Part shown: positions 25,709-35,853 of the stretch, piece by piece
How positions within the stretch are numbered: the first letter of the stretch is position 1
Layout of the letters: every line of letters starts with the position of its first letter
Assembly: GCA_016201065.1 (NCBI GenBank)
Contig: JACQDL010000041.1
Span: forward strand, 116,880-180,879
Direction of reading: 5' to 3'
Length of the DNA: 64,000 nucleotides
Source: Actinomycetota bacterium
GTDB taxonomy: Bacteria; Actinomycetota; Actinomycetes; Mycobacteriales; JACQDL01
Position numbers and translations under genes: made by a program
The notes under the pieces: model-generated
The model's input: only the letters and a program-made list of their open reading frames with translations
Databases searched by the model: none
What the model was told of the DNA's origin: nothing

Positions 25709-26980
25709 GTGTCGACTGCTGGTGCCACCTACGTCCCCGGCTGCTGGCTTGCCATCGTCGGGCCCAACGCCGCCGTGCTCGTCGCCGACACCTTGCCGGC
25801 CGACCGGCTCCGTCCGCTGTGGGACGTCGTGCGAGATGGCGGACCCTTCGGGGCAATGATCGACGCGCTGACCGGCGGCCGGCTGGCCGACCTGCCCTCC
25901 TTCGGTCTTGCGGTGGTCGAGCCGGAGGGCATCCGGGTGGTGGTGCGCCCGGCGCTGACCGTCAGCGTGATCAGCCCCTCGGGCCCTGCCGCCACCATCC
26001 ACAGCCGCTCGGCAACCACCTGGGTCGAGGAGGTTGTCGAACACGCGTACGAGATCCGCCTGCGCACCGCCGCGCCGAACCCGGCGAGCGGAACGCTCCC
26101 GCTCACCGGCGGCATCGCCTACGCCGCCGAGGTGGCCTGGCGGCCGGCGAGCGACGTACGCCCGCACGATGCGCCCCCACCGGCCGCACCGGCCGTACCA
26201 GCCGCCCACCCGAGGCGCACCCAGCCGGAAGGCGGCCAGCAGGACGGCGGCCAGCCGGACGCCCGCCGGGGCGCGGCCAGCGCCGCCGGTGGGGCGCGGG
26301 TCGACCGCACACCGGCGCCGGTGACCGGTGCCGACGCGACCGGCCCGGCGTACGACGATCCGGTACCGGCCACTGCCCCGTCACCGACCCGGGTCCCAGC
26401 CGGCGGTGGACCAGCCGGCGGTGGACCAGCAGGCGGCCTGAACGGCCGGGCGGTGACCGGTCCACCGGTGGTGGCCACCATCGGCCGCGGTGCGGTGTCG
26501 AGCCGTCCGGCGGCCGGCCCCGACGGGCGGGTCGTCCAGGCCGTCTTCTGCACCGACGGTCATCCGAACCCGCCCGCCGCGGGCCGCTGCCGGCGCTGCG
26601 GCGGCGACCTGCCGCAGCAGTCCCCGGTGCCGGTCGCAGCGCCGGCGCTGGGCGTGCTCCGGTTCTCCACCGGTGAGCCGGTGACGCTGGACCGGACCGT
26701 GATCGTGGGCCGGGCGCCGAGCGCGCAGCGGATCTCCGGCACCGACCTGCCCCGGCTGTGCCGGGTGACCGGGTCCAGCCAGGACATCTCCCGCGACCAC
26801 CTTGAGGTCCGGGTCGAGGGGTGGCACGTGTTCGTCGTCGACCTCGGCTCCCGCAACGGCACCACGGTCACCGTGCCGGGGCAGGTAGCGCAGCGCCTCA
26901 GCCCACTCGAGCCGTACCGGATCGACCCGGGCGCCCGGGTGACCCTGGACGAGCAGGTCTTCTTCACCTACGAGGTCTGA
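25709..26980 (+). CDS. FHA-domain protein with zinc ribbon
   Basis: A 423-residue cytosolic protein. Residues 1-145 form an unfamiliar globular domain starting WLAIVGPNAAVLVAD. Residues about 150-275 are a disordered Pro/Gly/Ala linker with PAGGG repeats. A C/H/C/C zinc-ribbon-like motif lies near 279-296 (CTDGHPNPPAAGRCRRCG). A C-terminal FHA domain follows (IVGRAPSAQR, SQDISRDHLEV, DLGSRNGTTV), which binds phosphothreonine. It could be a target or adaptor of the Ser/Thr kinase network. Its 3' end overlaps fdhD on the opposite strand by 13 bp. Confidence 0.88.
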   Translation: MSTAGATYVPGCWLAIVGPNAAVLVADTLPADRLRPLWDVVRDGGPFGAMIDALTGGRLADLPSFGLAVVEPEGIRVVVRPALTVSVISPSGPAATIHSRSATTWVEEVVEHAYEIRLRTAAPNPASGTLPLTGGIAYAAEVAWRPASDVRPHDAPPPAAPAVPAAHPRRTQPEGGQQDGGQPDARRGAASAAGGARVDRTPAPVTGADATGPAYDDPVPATAPSPTRVPAGGGPAGGGPAGGLNGRAVTGPPVVATIGRGAVSSRPAAGPDGRVVQAVFCTDGHPNPPAAGRCRRCGGDLPQQSPVPVAAPALGVLRFSTGEPVTLDRTVIVGRAPSAQRISGTDLPRLCRVTGSSQDISRDHLEVRVEGWHVFVVDLGSRNGTTVTVPGQVAQRLSPLEPYRIDPGARVTLDEQVFFTYEV

Positions 26981-27849
26981 GGCGTGATCCGGTCCGCCCC
27001 GGCGTACACGTTGCACCGACCGTCCCGGAGGAAGCCGACCAAGGTGACGCCGAACTCCTCGGCCATCGACACGGCGAGCGAGGACGGCGCCGAGATCGCG
27101 CACACGATCGGGATCTGCGCCGCCACCGCCTTCTGCAGGATCTCGTAGCTGGTCCGGCCGCTGACCAGCAACAGATGACCGGAGAGCGGAAGCCGACCCG
27201 CCAGCGCGGCCCAGCCGACAACCTTGTCAACGGCGTTGTGCCGGCCGACGTCCTCACGCACGCACAGCAGCTCGCCGGCGGGATCGAAGACGGCTGCCGC
27301 GTGCAGACCGCCGGTGCGGCCGAAGACGCCCTGTGTCTGGCGGAGCCGGTCCGGCAGGGACAGCAGCGTCTCCACCGGGATCCGCGCGCGGTCCCCGGCC
27401 ATGGACCGCAGGCCACGGGCCCGCAGGGCGTCCAGGCTGGCCTTGCCGCAGACCCCGCAGGCGCTTGAGGTGTACCCGTACCGCTCCAACGGCGCGAGGT
27501 CGGGGAGCTCGTCCAGCCACGCGGTGACCACGTTGAACCGCTGGCGGGTGACCCGGTCGTCCGCGTCGTCCGAGTCGTCGCCCGCACCGCCGCTGCTGCT
27601 GCTGTCCACGCAGTAGGAGATCCGCCGGACTCCGGCGACCCCTTCGCTGTGCAGGAAGCCGGCGACGAGCTCGAAGTCGGCGCCCGGTGTCCGCATGGTG
27701 ACCGCGACGGCACGGCTGCGCGCACCGGCGGAGACCCGGATCTCCATCGGCTCCTCGGTTGCGAGCTCGTCCCGGCGCACCACCGAGCCGTCCATCGAGA
27801 TCGCGTGCACTCGGGCCCGGGTGGTGCTGCCCGGCCGGTCCCGCCCCAC
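26968..27849 (-). CDS. fdhD: Formate dehydrogenase accessory sulfurtransferase
   Basis: FdhD transfers sulfur to the molybdenum cofactor of formate dehydrogenase. The 293 residues contain the N-terminal LATEEPMEIRV, PGADFELVAGFLHSEG, the catalytic SACGVCGK cysteines, GGLHAAAVFD, REDVGRHNAVDKVVGWA and SGRTSYEILQKA. The molybdenum cofactor operon is 1.5 kb away, so it fits a Moco region. An acidic insertion rich in Ser/Gly/Asp lies between YCVDSSSSGG and the VTRQRFNVV strand. The start at GTG 27849 has no clear SD. Confidence 0.95.
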   Translation of the reverse strand: MGRDRPGSTTRARVHAISMDGSVVRRDELATEEPMEIRVSAGARSRAVAVTMRTPGADFELVAGFLHSEGVAGVRRISYCVDSSSSGGAGDDSDDADDRVTRQRFNVVTAWLDELPDLAPLERYGYTSSACGVCGKASLDALRARGLRSMAGDRARIPVETLLSLPDRLRQTQGVFGRTGGLHAAAVFDPAGELLCVREDVGRHNAVDKVVGWAALAGRLPLSGHLLLVSGRTSYEILQKAVAAQIPIVCAISAPSSLAVSMAEEFGVTLVGFLRDGRCNVYAGADRITPQTS

Positions 27850-27854
27850 GGCGG

Positions 27855-28433
27855 CTACCGCAGTCGCCGGGTGCGCGTGTCGTCCCCGTCCGGTGGCCCA
27901 TCCGAGTGGCCGTATCCGGCGGTACGCCGGGAGTCCTCCTCGACCAGACGGTTGATCAACTGCTGCACATCGTCGGAATGTGGGATGTTGCGCAACACGG
28001 TCTGCCCCGTCTCACCGGCGGATTCCACCTGCAACGTGCCAGCGCCGATGATCCGGTCGAAGAGGGACTGCTCGAAGGCCACGTCGTTGATCCGCTGTAG
28101 CGGGATGTCCCGCCCGACGTGCCTGAGCACGCCGGTCCGGATCAGTACCCGGTCGGTGGTGATGACGTAGTGGGTGGTCTTCCACCGCAGGAACGGCACC
28201 AGCACGAACCAGGCCAGCAGGACGACTCCGGCGACGCCGATGACCAGGCGCAACCACGGCTGCGCGCCACCGACCGGCACGACGGCGAGGAGGAAGGCAC
28301 CGGCTCCCACGGTGCCCAGGAACACGACGACTGGCGCGACCAGGGTCAGCCAGTGCGGATGCAGGTGCCGGACGACATGCTCGTCGTCGGTCAGCAGTTG
28401 ATCCGGGTAGGGCACGGTCCCGCTCCCTTGCAT
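27855..28433 (-). CDS. PH-domain (YdbS/bPH2-like) membrane protein
   Basis: A 192-residue membrane protein with two hydrophobic segments ([22 protein letters not shown] and [21 protein letters not shown]). A bacterial PH domain follows ([42 protein letters not shown] is its hallmark; this spans several strands). It corresponds in position to Rv3278c, upstream of birA and accD5 in M. tuberculosis. ATG 28433 is the natural start; a longer frame to 28502 exists. Function unknown, perhaps membrane stress. Confidence 0.88.
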   Translation of the reverse strand: MQGSGTVPYPDQLLTDDEHVVRHLHPHWLTLVAPVVVFLGTVGAGAFLLAVVPVGGAQPWLRLVIGVAGVVLLAWFVLVPFLRWKTTHYVITTDRVLIRTGVLRHVGRDIPLQRINDVAFEQSLFDRIIGAGTLQVESAGETGQTVLRNIPHSDDVQQLINRLVEEDSRRTAGYGHSDGPPDGDDTRTRRLR

Positions 28434-28508
28434 GTCACGGTCGTCACACAGTGCCGCAAACCTACCGCCGCCGGTGCCGCTCCGGCGAGCATCCACGGGC
28501 AAGCGGCC

Positions 28509-29321
28509 TCACCGCAGGTGTACGACGTCTCCCGCGGCGACCGGGTACACCCCGTCGCTGGTGCGCACCACCAGCCGGCCGTCAAGGTCCACCGCGGTCG
28601 CGGTGCCGACGAGCTGGTCGCCGTGCGGCAGCAGCACCCGGACCTGCCGTCCCACGGTGTGGCACACCGCGCCGTACGCCGCGTGCAGCCCGCTCGCCGC
28701 AGGATCACCGCCCGCCGCGCGCCAGCGGACGTACTCCGCCTCGAGTCGGTGCAGCACCGCGCGCAGCAGCGCGTCCCGGTCGGCGTCCGCCGCCCCCTCC
28801 AGGACGAGCGAGGTGGCACCCGGACCGGGCAGCTCGGACCGGCGGGTGCTCACGTTGAGCCCGACGCCGACGACGACGGCGTCCCCGGTGACCTGGGCCA
28901 GGATCCCGGCGCCCTTCCGCCGGGACGGGCCGAGCAACAGGTCGTTGGGCCATTTCAGGGCGGCCTCGACCTGGCTGGTGTCGCGCACCGCGGCGTGCAG
29001 GGCCACCCCGGCGAGCAGCGGCAGCCACCCCCAGCGGGCGACCGGCACGCCAGCGCCCGGCCGCAACAGGACGGAGAAGGTCAGCCCGGCCCGGGGCGGG
29101 CTGACCCACCCCCGATCCAGCCGGCCCCGCCCCGCCAGCTGCGCCTCGGCGACCAGCACGGCACCGTCCGGACCACCACCGGCGACCAGGTCGGCGTTCG
29201 TGGACCCCGTCTCGGGCACGACGTCCAGCCGCGACCAGAGGCCACCGGGGCGGAGCACGGCGGCGCCGAGGGACCGGGCCGCCAGCGACGGACGGGCCGG
29301 TTCGACCGACCGGGTGGACAT
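28509..29321 (-). CDS. birA: Biotin-protein ligase (no DNA-binding domain)
   Basis: Biotinylates the carrier domain of the carboxylase alpha subunit encoded 3 kb away. The 270 residues show [13 protein letters not shown], the biotinyl-AMP loop [23 protein letters not shown] and [11 protein letters not shown], then an SH3-like C-terminal domain ([15 protein letters not shown]). There is no N-terminal helix-turn-helix, so it is a monofunctional ligase. ATG 29321 follows a TAGCCT box by 7 bases. It is divergent from accD with only 45 bp between start codons. Confidence 0.95.
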   Translation of the reverse strand: MSTRSVEPARPSLAARSLGAAVLRPGGLWSRLDVVPETGSTNADLVAGGGPDGAVLVAEAQLAGRGRLDRGWVSPPRAGLTFSVLLRPGAGVPVARWGWLPLLAGVALHAAVRDTSQVEAALKWPNDLLLGPSRRKGAGILAQVTGDAVVVGVGLNVSTRRSELPGPGATSLVLEGAADADRDALLRAVLHRLEAEYVRWRAAGGDPAASGLHAAYGAVCHTVGRQVRVLLPHGDQLVGTATAVDLDGRLVVRTSDGVYPVAAGDVVHLR

Positions 29322-29328
29322 GACGCGC

Positions 29329-29334
29329 AGGCTA
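29329..29334 (-). promoter_or_regulatory. -10 box of birA, leaderless start
   Basis: TAGCCT on the minus strand, 7 bases before ATG 29321. It sits where the -35 region of the divergent accD promoter should be. Confidence 0.6.
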
Positions 29335-29354
29335 CCCGTGGCGGCCGCTGCCGA

Positions 29355-29360
29355 TACCCT
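29355..29360 (+). promoter_or_regulatory. -10 box of accD, leaderless start
   Basis: TACCCT, 6 bases before GTG 29367. No SD precedes the start. Confidence 0.6.
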
Positions 29361-29366
29361 GGCGCG

Positions 29367-30977
29367 GTGACCAGCGAGCAGCCCGACGGGCCGGAGCCGC
29401 AGCAGCCCGGACAGGACATCCACACCACGGCCGGCAAGCAGGCCGGGTTGGAGCACCGCCTCGATGAGGCGGTCCATGCCGGCTCGGCCCAGGCGGTCGA
29501 GAAGCAGCACGCCAAGGGGAAGAAGACCGCGCGCGAGCGCATCGCCATGCTGCTCGACGAGGGGTCGTTCGTCGAGCTCGACGAGCTCGCCCGGCACCGC
29601 TCGACGGCGTTCGACATGCCGTCCAAGCGACCCTACGGCGATGGCGTGGTGACCGGCCACGGCACCGTCGACGGGCGACCGGTCTGCGTCTTCGCCCAGG
29701 ACGTGACGGTCTTCGGGGGATCGCTGGGCGAGGTGTACGGCGAGAAGATCGTCAAGGTGATGGACCTGGCGCTGAAGACCGGCTGCCCGATGATCGGGAT
29801 CAACGAGGGAAGCGGGGCGCGGATCCAGGAGGGCGTGGTCTCACTCGGCCTCTACGGCGCGATCTTCCATCGCAACGTGCGCTCCTCCGGCGTGATCCCA
29901 CAGATCTCGCTGATCATGGGCACCTGCGCGGGTGGGCACGTCTACTCCCCCGCGCTCACCGACTTCACCGTGATGGTCGACCAGACCTCCCACATGTTCA
30001 TCACCGGACCTGACGTGATCCGGACCGTGACCGGCGAGGATGTCGGGTTCGAGGAGCTGGGCGGGGCGCGCACCCACAACACCCGCTCGGGGAACGCGCA
30101 CTACCTCGCCCATGACGAGGACGACGCGATCGAGTACGTCAAGGCGCTGCTGTCCTACCTGCCGAGCAACAACCTGGACACCGCGCCGGTGCTGCCGACC
30201 GAGGTCGACCTCAGCCGCACCGACGCCGACCTGGAGCTCGACACGGCCATCCCCGACTCGCCGAACCAGCCCTACGACATGCACACCGTGATCGAGCACG
30301 TGCTCGACGACGGCGAGTTCTGCGAGGTACACCCGCTGTTCGCGCCGAACATCGTGGTCGGATTCGGGCGGGTCGAGGGGCACCCGGTGGGGGTCGTTGC
30401 CAACCAGCCCATGCAGTTCGCCGGCACCCTCGACATCGACGCGTCGGAGAAGGCGGCCCGGTTCGTCCGGACCGCGGACGCGTTCAACATCCCGGTGCTG
30501 ACCTTCGTCGACGTGCCCGGCTTCCTGCCGGGGACGTCCCAGGAGTGGGAGGGGATCATCCGGCGCGGCGCCAAGCTGATCTACGCCTACGCCGAGGCGA
30601 CCGTGCCGAAGGTCACCGTGATCACCCGCAAGGCCTACGGCGGCGCGTACGACGTGATGGGCTCCAAGCACCTGGGTGCCGACATCAACCTGGCGTGGCC
30701 GACCGCCCAGATCGCGGTGATGGGCGCCCAGGGTGCGGTGAACATCCTGTACCGCAAGGAGCTGCAGGCCGCCGAGGAGCCGGACGAGCTGCGCGCCAAG
30801 CTGGTCGGCGAGTACGAGGACACCCTGGCCAACCCCTACGTCGCGGCCGAGCGTGGCTACGTGGACTCGGTGATCCAGCCGTCCCGGACCCGGGTGGAGG
30901 TCATCCGCGCACTGCGGGTGCTCCGGACGAAGCGCGAGTCCCTGCCGCCGAAGAAGCACGGGAACATCCCGCTGTGA
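29367..30977 (+). CDS. accD5: Acyl-CoA (propionyl/acetyl-CoA) carboxylase beta subunit
   Basis: Carboxyltransferase subunit making methylmalonyl- or malonyl-CoA. The 536 residues contain [52 protein letters not shown] (oxyanion loop), [38 protein letters not shown] and [18 protein letters not shown] (second oxyanion loop). Length and sequence match the AccD5/PccB group. It starts an operon accD-accE-maf and is followed by accA. GTG 29367 is chosen because of the TACCCT box 6 bases upstream. Substrate preference among acyl-CoAs cannot be read directly. Confidence 0.95.
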   Translation: MTSEQPDGPEPQQPGQDIHTTAGKQAGLEHRLDEAVHAGSAQAVEKQHAKGKKTARERIAMLLDEGSFVELDELARHRSTAFDMPSKRPYGDGVVTGHGTVDGRPVCVFAQDVTVFGGSLGEVYGEKIVKVMDLALKTGCPMIGINEGSGARIQEGVVSLGLYGAIFHRNVRSSGVIPQISLIMGTCAGGHVYSPALTDFTVMVDQTSHMFITGPDVIRTVTGEDVGFEELGGARTHNTRSGNAHYLAHDEDDAIEYVKALLSYLPSNNLDTAPVLPTEVDLSRTDADLELDTAIPDSPNQPYDMHTVIEHVLDDGEFCEVHPLFAPNIVVGFGRVEGHPVGVVANQPMQFAGTLDIDASEKAARFVRTADAFNIPVLTFVDVPGFLPGTSQEWEGIIRRGAKLIYAYAEATVPKVTVITRKAYGGAYDVMGSKHLGADINLAWPTAQIAVMGAQGAVNILYRKELQAAEEPDELRAKLVGEYEDTLANPYVAAERGYVDSVIQPSRTRVEVIRALRVLRTKRESLPPKKHGNIPL

Positions 30978-31276
30978 CGCCGGCCGCGAGGCCCGCCGGG
31001 ACCGGGAGCGGGAGCGGGAGCGGGAGCGGGACCGCCGACCCGGTGGACGGGGACCGACCGGTGCTGCGGATCGCCCGGGGTAGTGCCACGACCGAGGAGC
31101 TCGCCGCCCTGGTCACCGTGCTCATGGCGGTCGGCTCCGCGGCGGCGGCGAGCCTGTCCGGCGCGGGCGGTCGGCCCACCCCGGTCCGCGCGGCGTGGGC
31201 CGACCCGGTGGCCCGGCTCGGCCGGACGGCACCGCTCGGACCGGGCGGCTGGCGCGCCTCCGGGTTACCCCGCTGA
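30974..31276 (+). CDS. accE: Acyl-CoA carboxylase epsilon subunit
   Basis: Small accessory subunit (100 aa) that tightens alpha-beta assembly in actinobacterial carboxylases. The C-terminal part has the family pattern [22 protein letters not shown] and a final [10 protein letters not shown] tail. The N-terminus is a Gly-Ser repeat made by a gggagc microsatellite. The GTG start overlaps the accD stop as GTGA, as in M. tuberculosis accD5-accE5. Confidence 0.92.
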   Translation: MTPAARPAGTGSGSGSGSGTADPVDGDRPVLRIARGSATTEELAALVTVLMAVGSAAAASLSGAGGRPTPVRAAWADPVARLGRTAPLGPGGWRASGLPR

Positions 31277-31281
31277 CCAGC

Positions 31282-31929
31282 GTGGTGCCGCCGGCAGGCT
31301 CCCGGCCGGCGCGGGATCGGTTCGTCCTCGCCTCCGCCTCGCCAGCGCGGCGCCGGCTGCTGGAGTCGGCCGGGCTGCGCCCCGAGGTGCTGGTCAGCGG
31401 CGTGGACGAGGCGGCCGTGACCGCGGAAACACCGGGCGAGCGGGCCAGCGTGCTGGCCGCGGCGAAGGCCCGGGCCGTGGTCCCGGGGCTGGCGCACGCC
31501 ATCGTGCTGGGCTGCGACTCGCTGCTGGAGCTCGATGGTGTGGAGTACGGCAAGCCGGCCGACGCGGCGCAGGCCCGAGCGTGGTGGGCGGCGATGGCCG
31601 GGCGCAGCGGGGTCCTGCACACCGGCCACTGCCTGCTTCGGGTGCACGGCGGCGCGGTCACCGCCGAACTGCGGGCGCTGGCCTCGACCACCGTCCACTT
31701 CGGCTGCCCCGATCCGGCGGAGATCGCGGCCTACGTGGCGACCGGTGAACCGCTCGGCGTCGCCGGCGGCTTCACCCTGGACGGCCTGGGCGGCTGGTTC
31801 GTGGAGCGGATCGACGGTGACCACGGCACCGTGCTCGGCCTGTCGCTGCCGCTGCTGCGCGCGATGCTGCGGGAGCTCGGCACCTCCCCCACCGACTGGT
31901 GGCCGGCCCGCCCCGGCGCGGCACCCTAG
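31282..31929 (+). CDS. maf: Maf-like nucleoside triphosphate pyrophosphatase
   Basis: House-cleaning pyrophosphatase of the Maf family, hydrolysing dTTP/UTP or modified nucleotides. The 215 residues contain the opening [18 protein letters not shown], then [29 protein letters not shown] and [20 protein letters not shown]. The last motif usually contains SYxIQGxxA in classical Maf, so this is a divergent member as in Rv3282. GTG 31282 or 31285 is likely, 5-8 bases beyond the accE stop. Confidence 0.9.
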   Translation: MVPPAGSRPARDRFVLASASPARRRLLESAGLRPEVLVSGVDEAAVTAETPGERASVLAAAKARAVVPGLAHAIVLGCDSLLELDGVEYGKPADAAQARAWWAAMAGRSGVLHTGHCLLRVHGGAVTAELRALASTTVHFGCPDPAEIAAYVATGEPLGVAGGFTLDGLGGWFVERIDGDHGTVLGLSLPLLRAMLRELGTSPTDWWPARPGAAP

Positions 31930-31957
31930 ACTCGGCACACCAGAAAGGAGCCGGCCC

Positions 31958-33718
31958 GTGCGCAAGGTCCTGATCGCGAACCGCGCGGAGATCGCCGTGC
32001 GGGTGATCCGCGCCTGCCGGGATGCCGGTCTCGTCAGCGTGGCGGTGTACGCCGACCCGGATCGCGACGCCGTGCACGCCCGCCTCGCCGACGAGGCGTA
32101 CGCGCTCGGGGGGTCCAGCCCGGCCGACTCCTACCTCGACATCGGCAAGCTCCTCGCGATCGCGGCGCGGTCCGGCGCGGACACGGTGCACCCCGGCTAC
32201 GGCTTCCTCGCCGAAAACGCGGCCTTCGCCCAGGCCGTGCTCGACGCTGGCCTGGTCTGGGTCGGCCCCACCCCGGAGGCGATCCGCACGCTCGGTGACA
32301 AGGTCGAGGCCCGGCGCATCGCCCTGGCCGCCGGCGCGCCGCTGGTGCCCGGCACCGCGGAGCCGGTCCGGGACGCGGACGAGGTGATCGCCTTCGCCGG
32401 GGAGCATGGCCTGCCGGTCGCGATCAAGGCGGCGTACGGGGGTGGTGGCCGGGGGCTGAAGGTGGCCCGCACCCTGGCCGAGATCCCCGAGCTGCTGGAC
32501 TCGGCGGTGCGCGAGGCGACCACCGCGTTCGGGCGTGGTGAGTGCTACGTCGAGCGGTACCTGGACCGGCCCCGGCACGTCGAGGCCCAGGTGCTCGCCG
32601 ACACCCACGGCACCGTGATCGTCGTCGGCACCCGGGACTGCTCGCTGCAACGCCGGCACCAGAAGCTCGTCGAGGAGGCGCCCGCACCGTTCCTCTCGGA
32701 CGGCCAGCGGGCCGAGATCCACCGCGCGGCGCGGGCCATCTGCCTCGCGGCCGGCTACCACGGCGCCGGCACGGTGGAGTTCCTGGTCGGTGCCGACGGC
32801 ACGATCAGCTTCCTGGAGGTCAACACCCGGCTCCAGGTCGAGCACCCGGTCTCGGAGGAGACCACCGGCCTGGACCTGGTCCGCGAGCAGCTCCGGATCG
32901 CCGCCGGTGAACGGCTGCGATACACCGCCGACCCGGAGCCGCGCGGCCATGCGATCGAGTTCCGGATCAACGGCGAGGACCCCGGCCAGGGGTTCCTGCC
33001 GGCGCCGGGCACGATCCGGGCACTGACGTGGCCGTCCGGACCGGGGGTCCGGGTGGATGCCGGCGTCGAGGCCGGCTCGGTGGTGTCCGGCGCGTTCGAC
33101 TCGTTGCTGGCCAAGCTGATCGTGCACGGCGAGACCAGGGCCGAGGCGCTGGCCCGCTCCCGCCGGGCGCTGGCCGAGACGCGGGTCGAGGGGATGGCCA
33201 CCGTCCTGCCGTTCCACCGCGCGGTGGTCGACGACCCGGCGTTCGCGCCGGCCGACGAGGACGAGCCGTTCACCGTGCACACCCGGTGGATCGAGACCGG
33301 GTTCGACAACCGGATCGCGCCGTACCAGGCCGACGGGGACGCTGCGGCGGGCGGGCCGGAGCGGCGCCAGACCGTGGTGGTCGAGGTCGGTGGCAAGCGG
33401 CTGGAGGTCTCCCTCCCGGCCGGGCTGGCCGGTCCCGCCGGCAACGCCGCCGGCGCGCCGGTCCGGCGCCGCAACACGAAGAAGGCCGGCGCGGCGGCGA
33501 CCGGCGACGCGCTGACCAGCCCGATGCAGGGCACCATCGTGAAGATCGCCGCGAATGACGGCGACCTCGTCGCCGAGGGTGACCTGATCGTCGTGCTCGA
33601 GGCGATGAAGATGGAGCAACCGTTGTCGGCGCACAGGGCGGGCACGGTGCGCGGGATCACCGCCGCGGTCGGCGATGTGGTCGGCAGCGGCGCCGTCATC
33701 TGCACGATCACCGACTGA
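31958..33718 (+). CDS. accA3: Acyl-CoA carboxylase alpha subunit (biotin carboxylase plus BCCP)
   Basis: Biotin carboxylase fused to the biotin carrier, 586 residues. The biotin carboxylase part shows [82 protein letters not shown]. The carrier domain at the end carries [10 protein letters not shown] with the biotinylated Lys. AAAGGAG lies 8 bases before GTG 31958, and a TAGACT box at 31927 may be its own promoter. It pairs with accD and accE; birA biotinylates it. The Mtb counterpart accA3 serves several carboxylases. Confidence 0.96.
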   Translation: MRKVLIANRAEIAVRVIRACRDAGLVSVAVYADPDRDAVHARLADEAYALGGSSPADSYLDIGKLLAIAARSGADTVHPGYGFLAENAAFAQAVLDAGLVWVGPTPEAIRTLGDKVEARRIALAAGAPLVPGTAEPVRDADEVIAFAGEHGLPVAIKAAYGGGGRGLKVARTLAEIPELLDSAVREATTAFGRGECYVERYLDRPRHVEAQVLADTHGTVIVVGTRDCSLQRRHQKLVEEAPAPFLSDGQRAEIHRAARAICLAAGYHGAGTVEFLVGADGTISFLEVNTRLQVEHPVSEETTGLDLVREQLRIAAGERLRYTADPEPRGHAIEFRINGEDPGQGFLPAPGTIRALTWPSGPGVRVDAGVEAGSVVSGAFDSLLAKLIVHGETRAEALARSRRALAETRVEGMATVLPFHRAVVDDPAFAPADEDEPFTVHTRWIETGFDNRIAPYQADGDAAAGGPERRQTVVVEVGGKRLEVSLPAGLAGPAGNAAGAPVRRRNTKKAGAAATGDALTSPMQGTIVKIAANDGDLVAEGDLIVVLEAMKMEQPLSAHRAGTVRGITAAVGDVVGSGAVICTITD

Positions 33719-33773
33719 GCCACCCGAACGCCAGGACCCGGTCAGGGCGGCCTCGCCACGCCACCGCGTCGAG

Positions 33774-35183
33774 CTAGTCGAGGTCGCCGTGCACCATCAG
33801 CCGGCGGGCCGCTTCGGTCAACGACCCGGACATCGACGGGTACACCGCGAACGTCCCGGCGAGCTGGTCCACGGTGAGCTGGTGCTGGACGGCCGCCGCC
33901 ACGAGCAGGATCAGCTCAGAGGCGTACGGCGCCACCACGACCCCACCGATGACCACACCCGTCGCCGGGCGGCAGAACAGCTTGACGAAGCCATCCCGGA
34001 CACCCTGCATCTTGGCCCGCGCGTTGGTGTCCAGCGGCAGGGTGACCACCCGGGCGGGCACCACCCCGGCGTCGATCGCCGCCTGCTGGATGCCGACCGT
34101 GGCGATCTCGGGATGGGTGAACACGGTTGCGGCGACCGTCTTCAACCGCAGTGGCGCGACCGCCTCGCCCAGGGCGTGCCACATCGCGATCCGCCCCTGC
34201 ATCGCAGCCACCGAGGCGAGCGCGAGCATGCCGGTGCAGTCGCCCGCGGCGTACACGCCGGCGACGGTGGTCCGGGACACCCGGTCCACCGCGATGTAGC
34301 CGTCCGCGTTCAGCCCCACACCGACGTGCTCCAGGCCGAGCCCGCCGGTGTTCGGGGTGGACCCGACGGTCAGCAGGGCGTGGCTCCCCTCGACCACCCG
34401 GCCGTCCTCGAGCTCGACCACCACCCCCGAACCGGCGCGCCGCACCGCCAGCGCGCGTGCCGGCTTCACGATCTCCATCCCCTGCGCGGCGAAGACCTGC
34501 TCCAGGACCGCCGCCGCGTCCGGGTCCTCACCGGGCAACACCCGGTCCCGGCTGGAGACGAGGGTCACCGGCACCCCCAAGGCCCGGTAGGCGCTGGCAA
34601 ACTCCGCGCCCGTGACGCCGGAGCCGATCACGATCAGATGGCTGGGCAGCGCCGGAAGGTCATAGACCTGGCGCCAGGTCAGGATCCGCTCGCCGTCGGG
34701 CTGGGCGTCGGGCAGCACCCGCGGACTGCTGCCGGTCGCCAGCAGCACCAGCTCCGCGTCGACCAGCTGGCCCGGACCGCCCTCGGCCGGCGCTACCTCG
34801 ATCGTGTGGAGTCCCCGGGTCTGCTGGTGCTCGGCGAAGCGGGCGGTGCCGGCGACCACGGTCACGCCCTCCCGCACCAGTCGATCGTGGATGTCCTCGG
34901 ACTGGGCCTCAGCCAGCGCCTTGACCCGCCCGTGCAGGAGTGGAACGTCGATGCTCAGCTCGGCGGAGTCGCCACACCGGACACCGAGCTGCCGGGCGGT
35001 CCGGATGGTGGTGGCCGTCTCCGCCGCCGCGATGAACGTCTTGCTGGGCACGCAGTCGTAGAGCACGCAGGCACCGCCGAACCCGGCTCGCTCCACCACG
35101 GTGACCTGCGCCCCGAGCTGTGCGGCCACCAGGGCCGCCTCGTATCCGGCCGGGCCACCACCGATGATCACGATCCGGCTCAC
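33774..35183 (-). CDS. lpdA: NAD(P)H-quinone dehydrogenase, LpdA type flavoprotein
   Basis: Two-dinucleotide-binding flavoprotein of 469 residues. It has the FAD motif RIVIIGGGPAGYEAALVA, the redox pair in GGACVLYDCVPSKTF, LLATGSSPRVLP, the NAD motif HLIVIGSGVTGAEFASAY and YAAGDCTGMLALASVAAMQGR. The end reads VYPSMSGSLTEAARRL where lipoamide dehydrogenases have a His-Pro-Thr and Glu catalytic pair. The proton-relay His is replaced, as known for Rv3303c LpdA, which is a quinone reductase rather than a lipoamide dehydrogenase. GTG 35183 is preceded by GGAAGGA. Confidence 0.93.
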   Translation of the reverse strand: MSRIVIIGGGPAGYEAALVAAQLGAQVTVVERAGFGGACVLYDCVPSKTFIAAAETATTIRTARQLGVRCGDSAELSIDVPLLHGRVKALAEAQSEDIHDRLVREGVTVVAGTARFAEHQQTRGLHTIEVAPAEGGPGQLVDAELVLLATGSSPRVLPDAQPDGERILTWRQVYDLPALPSHLIVIGSGVTGAEFASAYRALGVPVTLVSSRDRVLPGEDPDAAAVLEQVFAAQGMEIVKPARALAVRRAGSGVVVELEDGRVVEGSHALLTVGSTPNTGGLGLEHVGVGLNADGYIAVDRVSRTTVAGVYAAGDCTGMLALASVAAMQGRIAMWHALGEAVAPLRLKTVAATVFTHPEIATVGIQQAAIDAGVVPARVVTLPLDTNARAKMQGVRDGFVKLFCRPATGVVIGGVVVAPYASELILLVAAAVQHQLTVDQLAGTFAVYPSMSGSLTEAARRLMVHGDLD

Positions 35184-35373
35184 GGGTGCCACGCGTCCTT
35201 CCGCCAGGCGGTGCGGGGCAACGCCAACGGCTGGCGTGCCGGCCCTCAGCTCGCCAACGCATTCTCCGGCACCGCGCCCCACTTCCCGTCCCGCGACGCG
35301 CCGCCTGGATCTGCCGGGCGCAGGTCCGGGCCGTTAGGCTAGCTCGTCGATCGTCGATACCAGGAGCAGGTGG

Positions 35374-35835
35374 ATGGCCGTCTACGCGGCATACGGGTCA
35401 AATATGGACCCCGCTCAGATGCAACGACGCTGCCCACACTCACCTCTCGCCGGTACCGGATGGATCAAGGGCTGGCGCCTCACCTTCGGCGGCGAGGACC
35501 TCGGCTGGGAAGGCGCGTTGGCCATGATCGTGCCTGACGAGACGGGCACAGTCTTCGTCGCGCTCTACGACATCACGCCGCTGGACGAGGCGACCCTGGA
35601 CACCTGGGAGGGCGCGGACACCGGCCTCTACGAGAAGATCCGGCTCCTGGTGCACACCCTGGAGTCGGACGAGCTCGCCTGGGTGTACGTGCTCAACGGG
35701 TACGAGGGTGGTCTGCCGTCGGCCCGGTACCTCGGGGCGCTCGCCGACTCGGCGGAGCTGGCCGGCGCACCGGACGACTACCTGGCCTGGCTCCGGTCCC
35801 GGCCGTGCCGGAGCATCGGCCCCGGCCTCGACTGA
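35374..35835 (+). CDS. Gamma-glutamylcyclotransferase-like protein (Rv3304 type)
   Basis: A 153-residue protein starting VYAAYGSNMDPAQMQRRC, the YGSN loop of the gamma-glutamylcyclotransferase/AIG2 fold. GWRLTFGGEDLGWEG follows, then a catalytic-position Glu in WEGADTGLYEK. It is divergent from lpdA exactly as Rv3304 is from Rv3303c. CAGGAG before ATG 35374 is the SD; a TAGGCT box about 34 bases upstream is the likely promoter. The cyclotransferase activity itself is not proven for this branch. Confidence 0.88.
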   Translation: MAVYAAYGSNMDPAQMQRRCPHSPLAGTGWIKGWRLTFGGEDLGWEGALAMIVPDETGTVFVALYDITPLDEATLDTWEGADTGLYEKIRLLVHTLESDELAWVYVLNGYEGGLPSARYLGALADSAELAGAPDDYLAWLRSRPCRSIGPGLD

Positions 35836-35853
35836 CCGAACGGGGCCCGGCGG

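Noticed and set aside
28119..29366. Plus-strand open frame continuous with accD, overlapping the PH protein and birA
   Set aside because: It is antisense to two recognised genes; the leaderless box at 29355 and family length place the true accD start at 29367.
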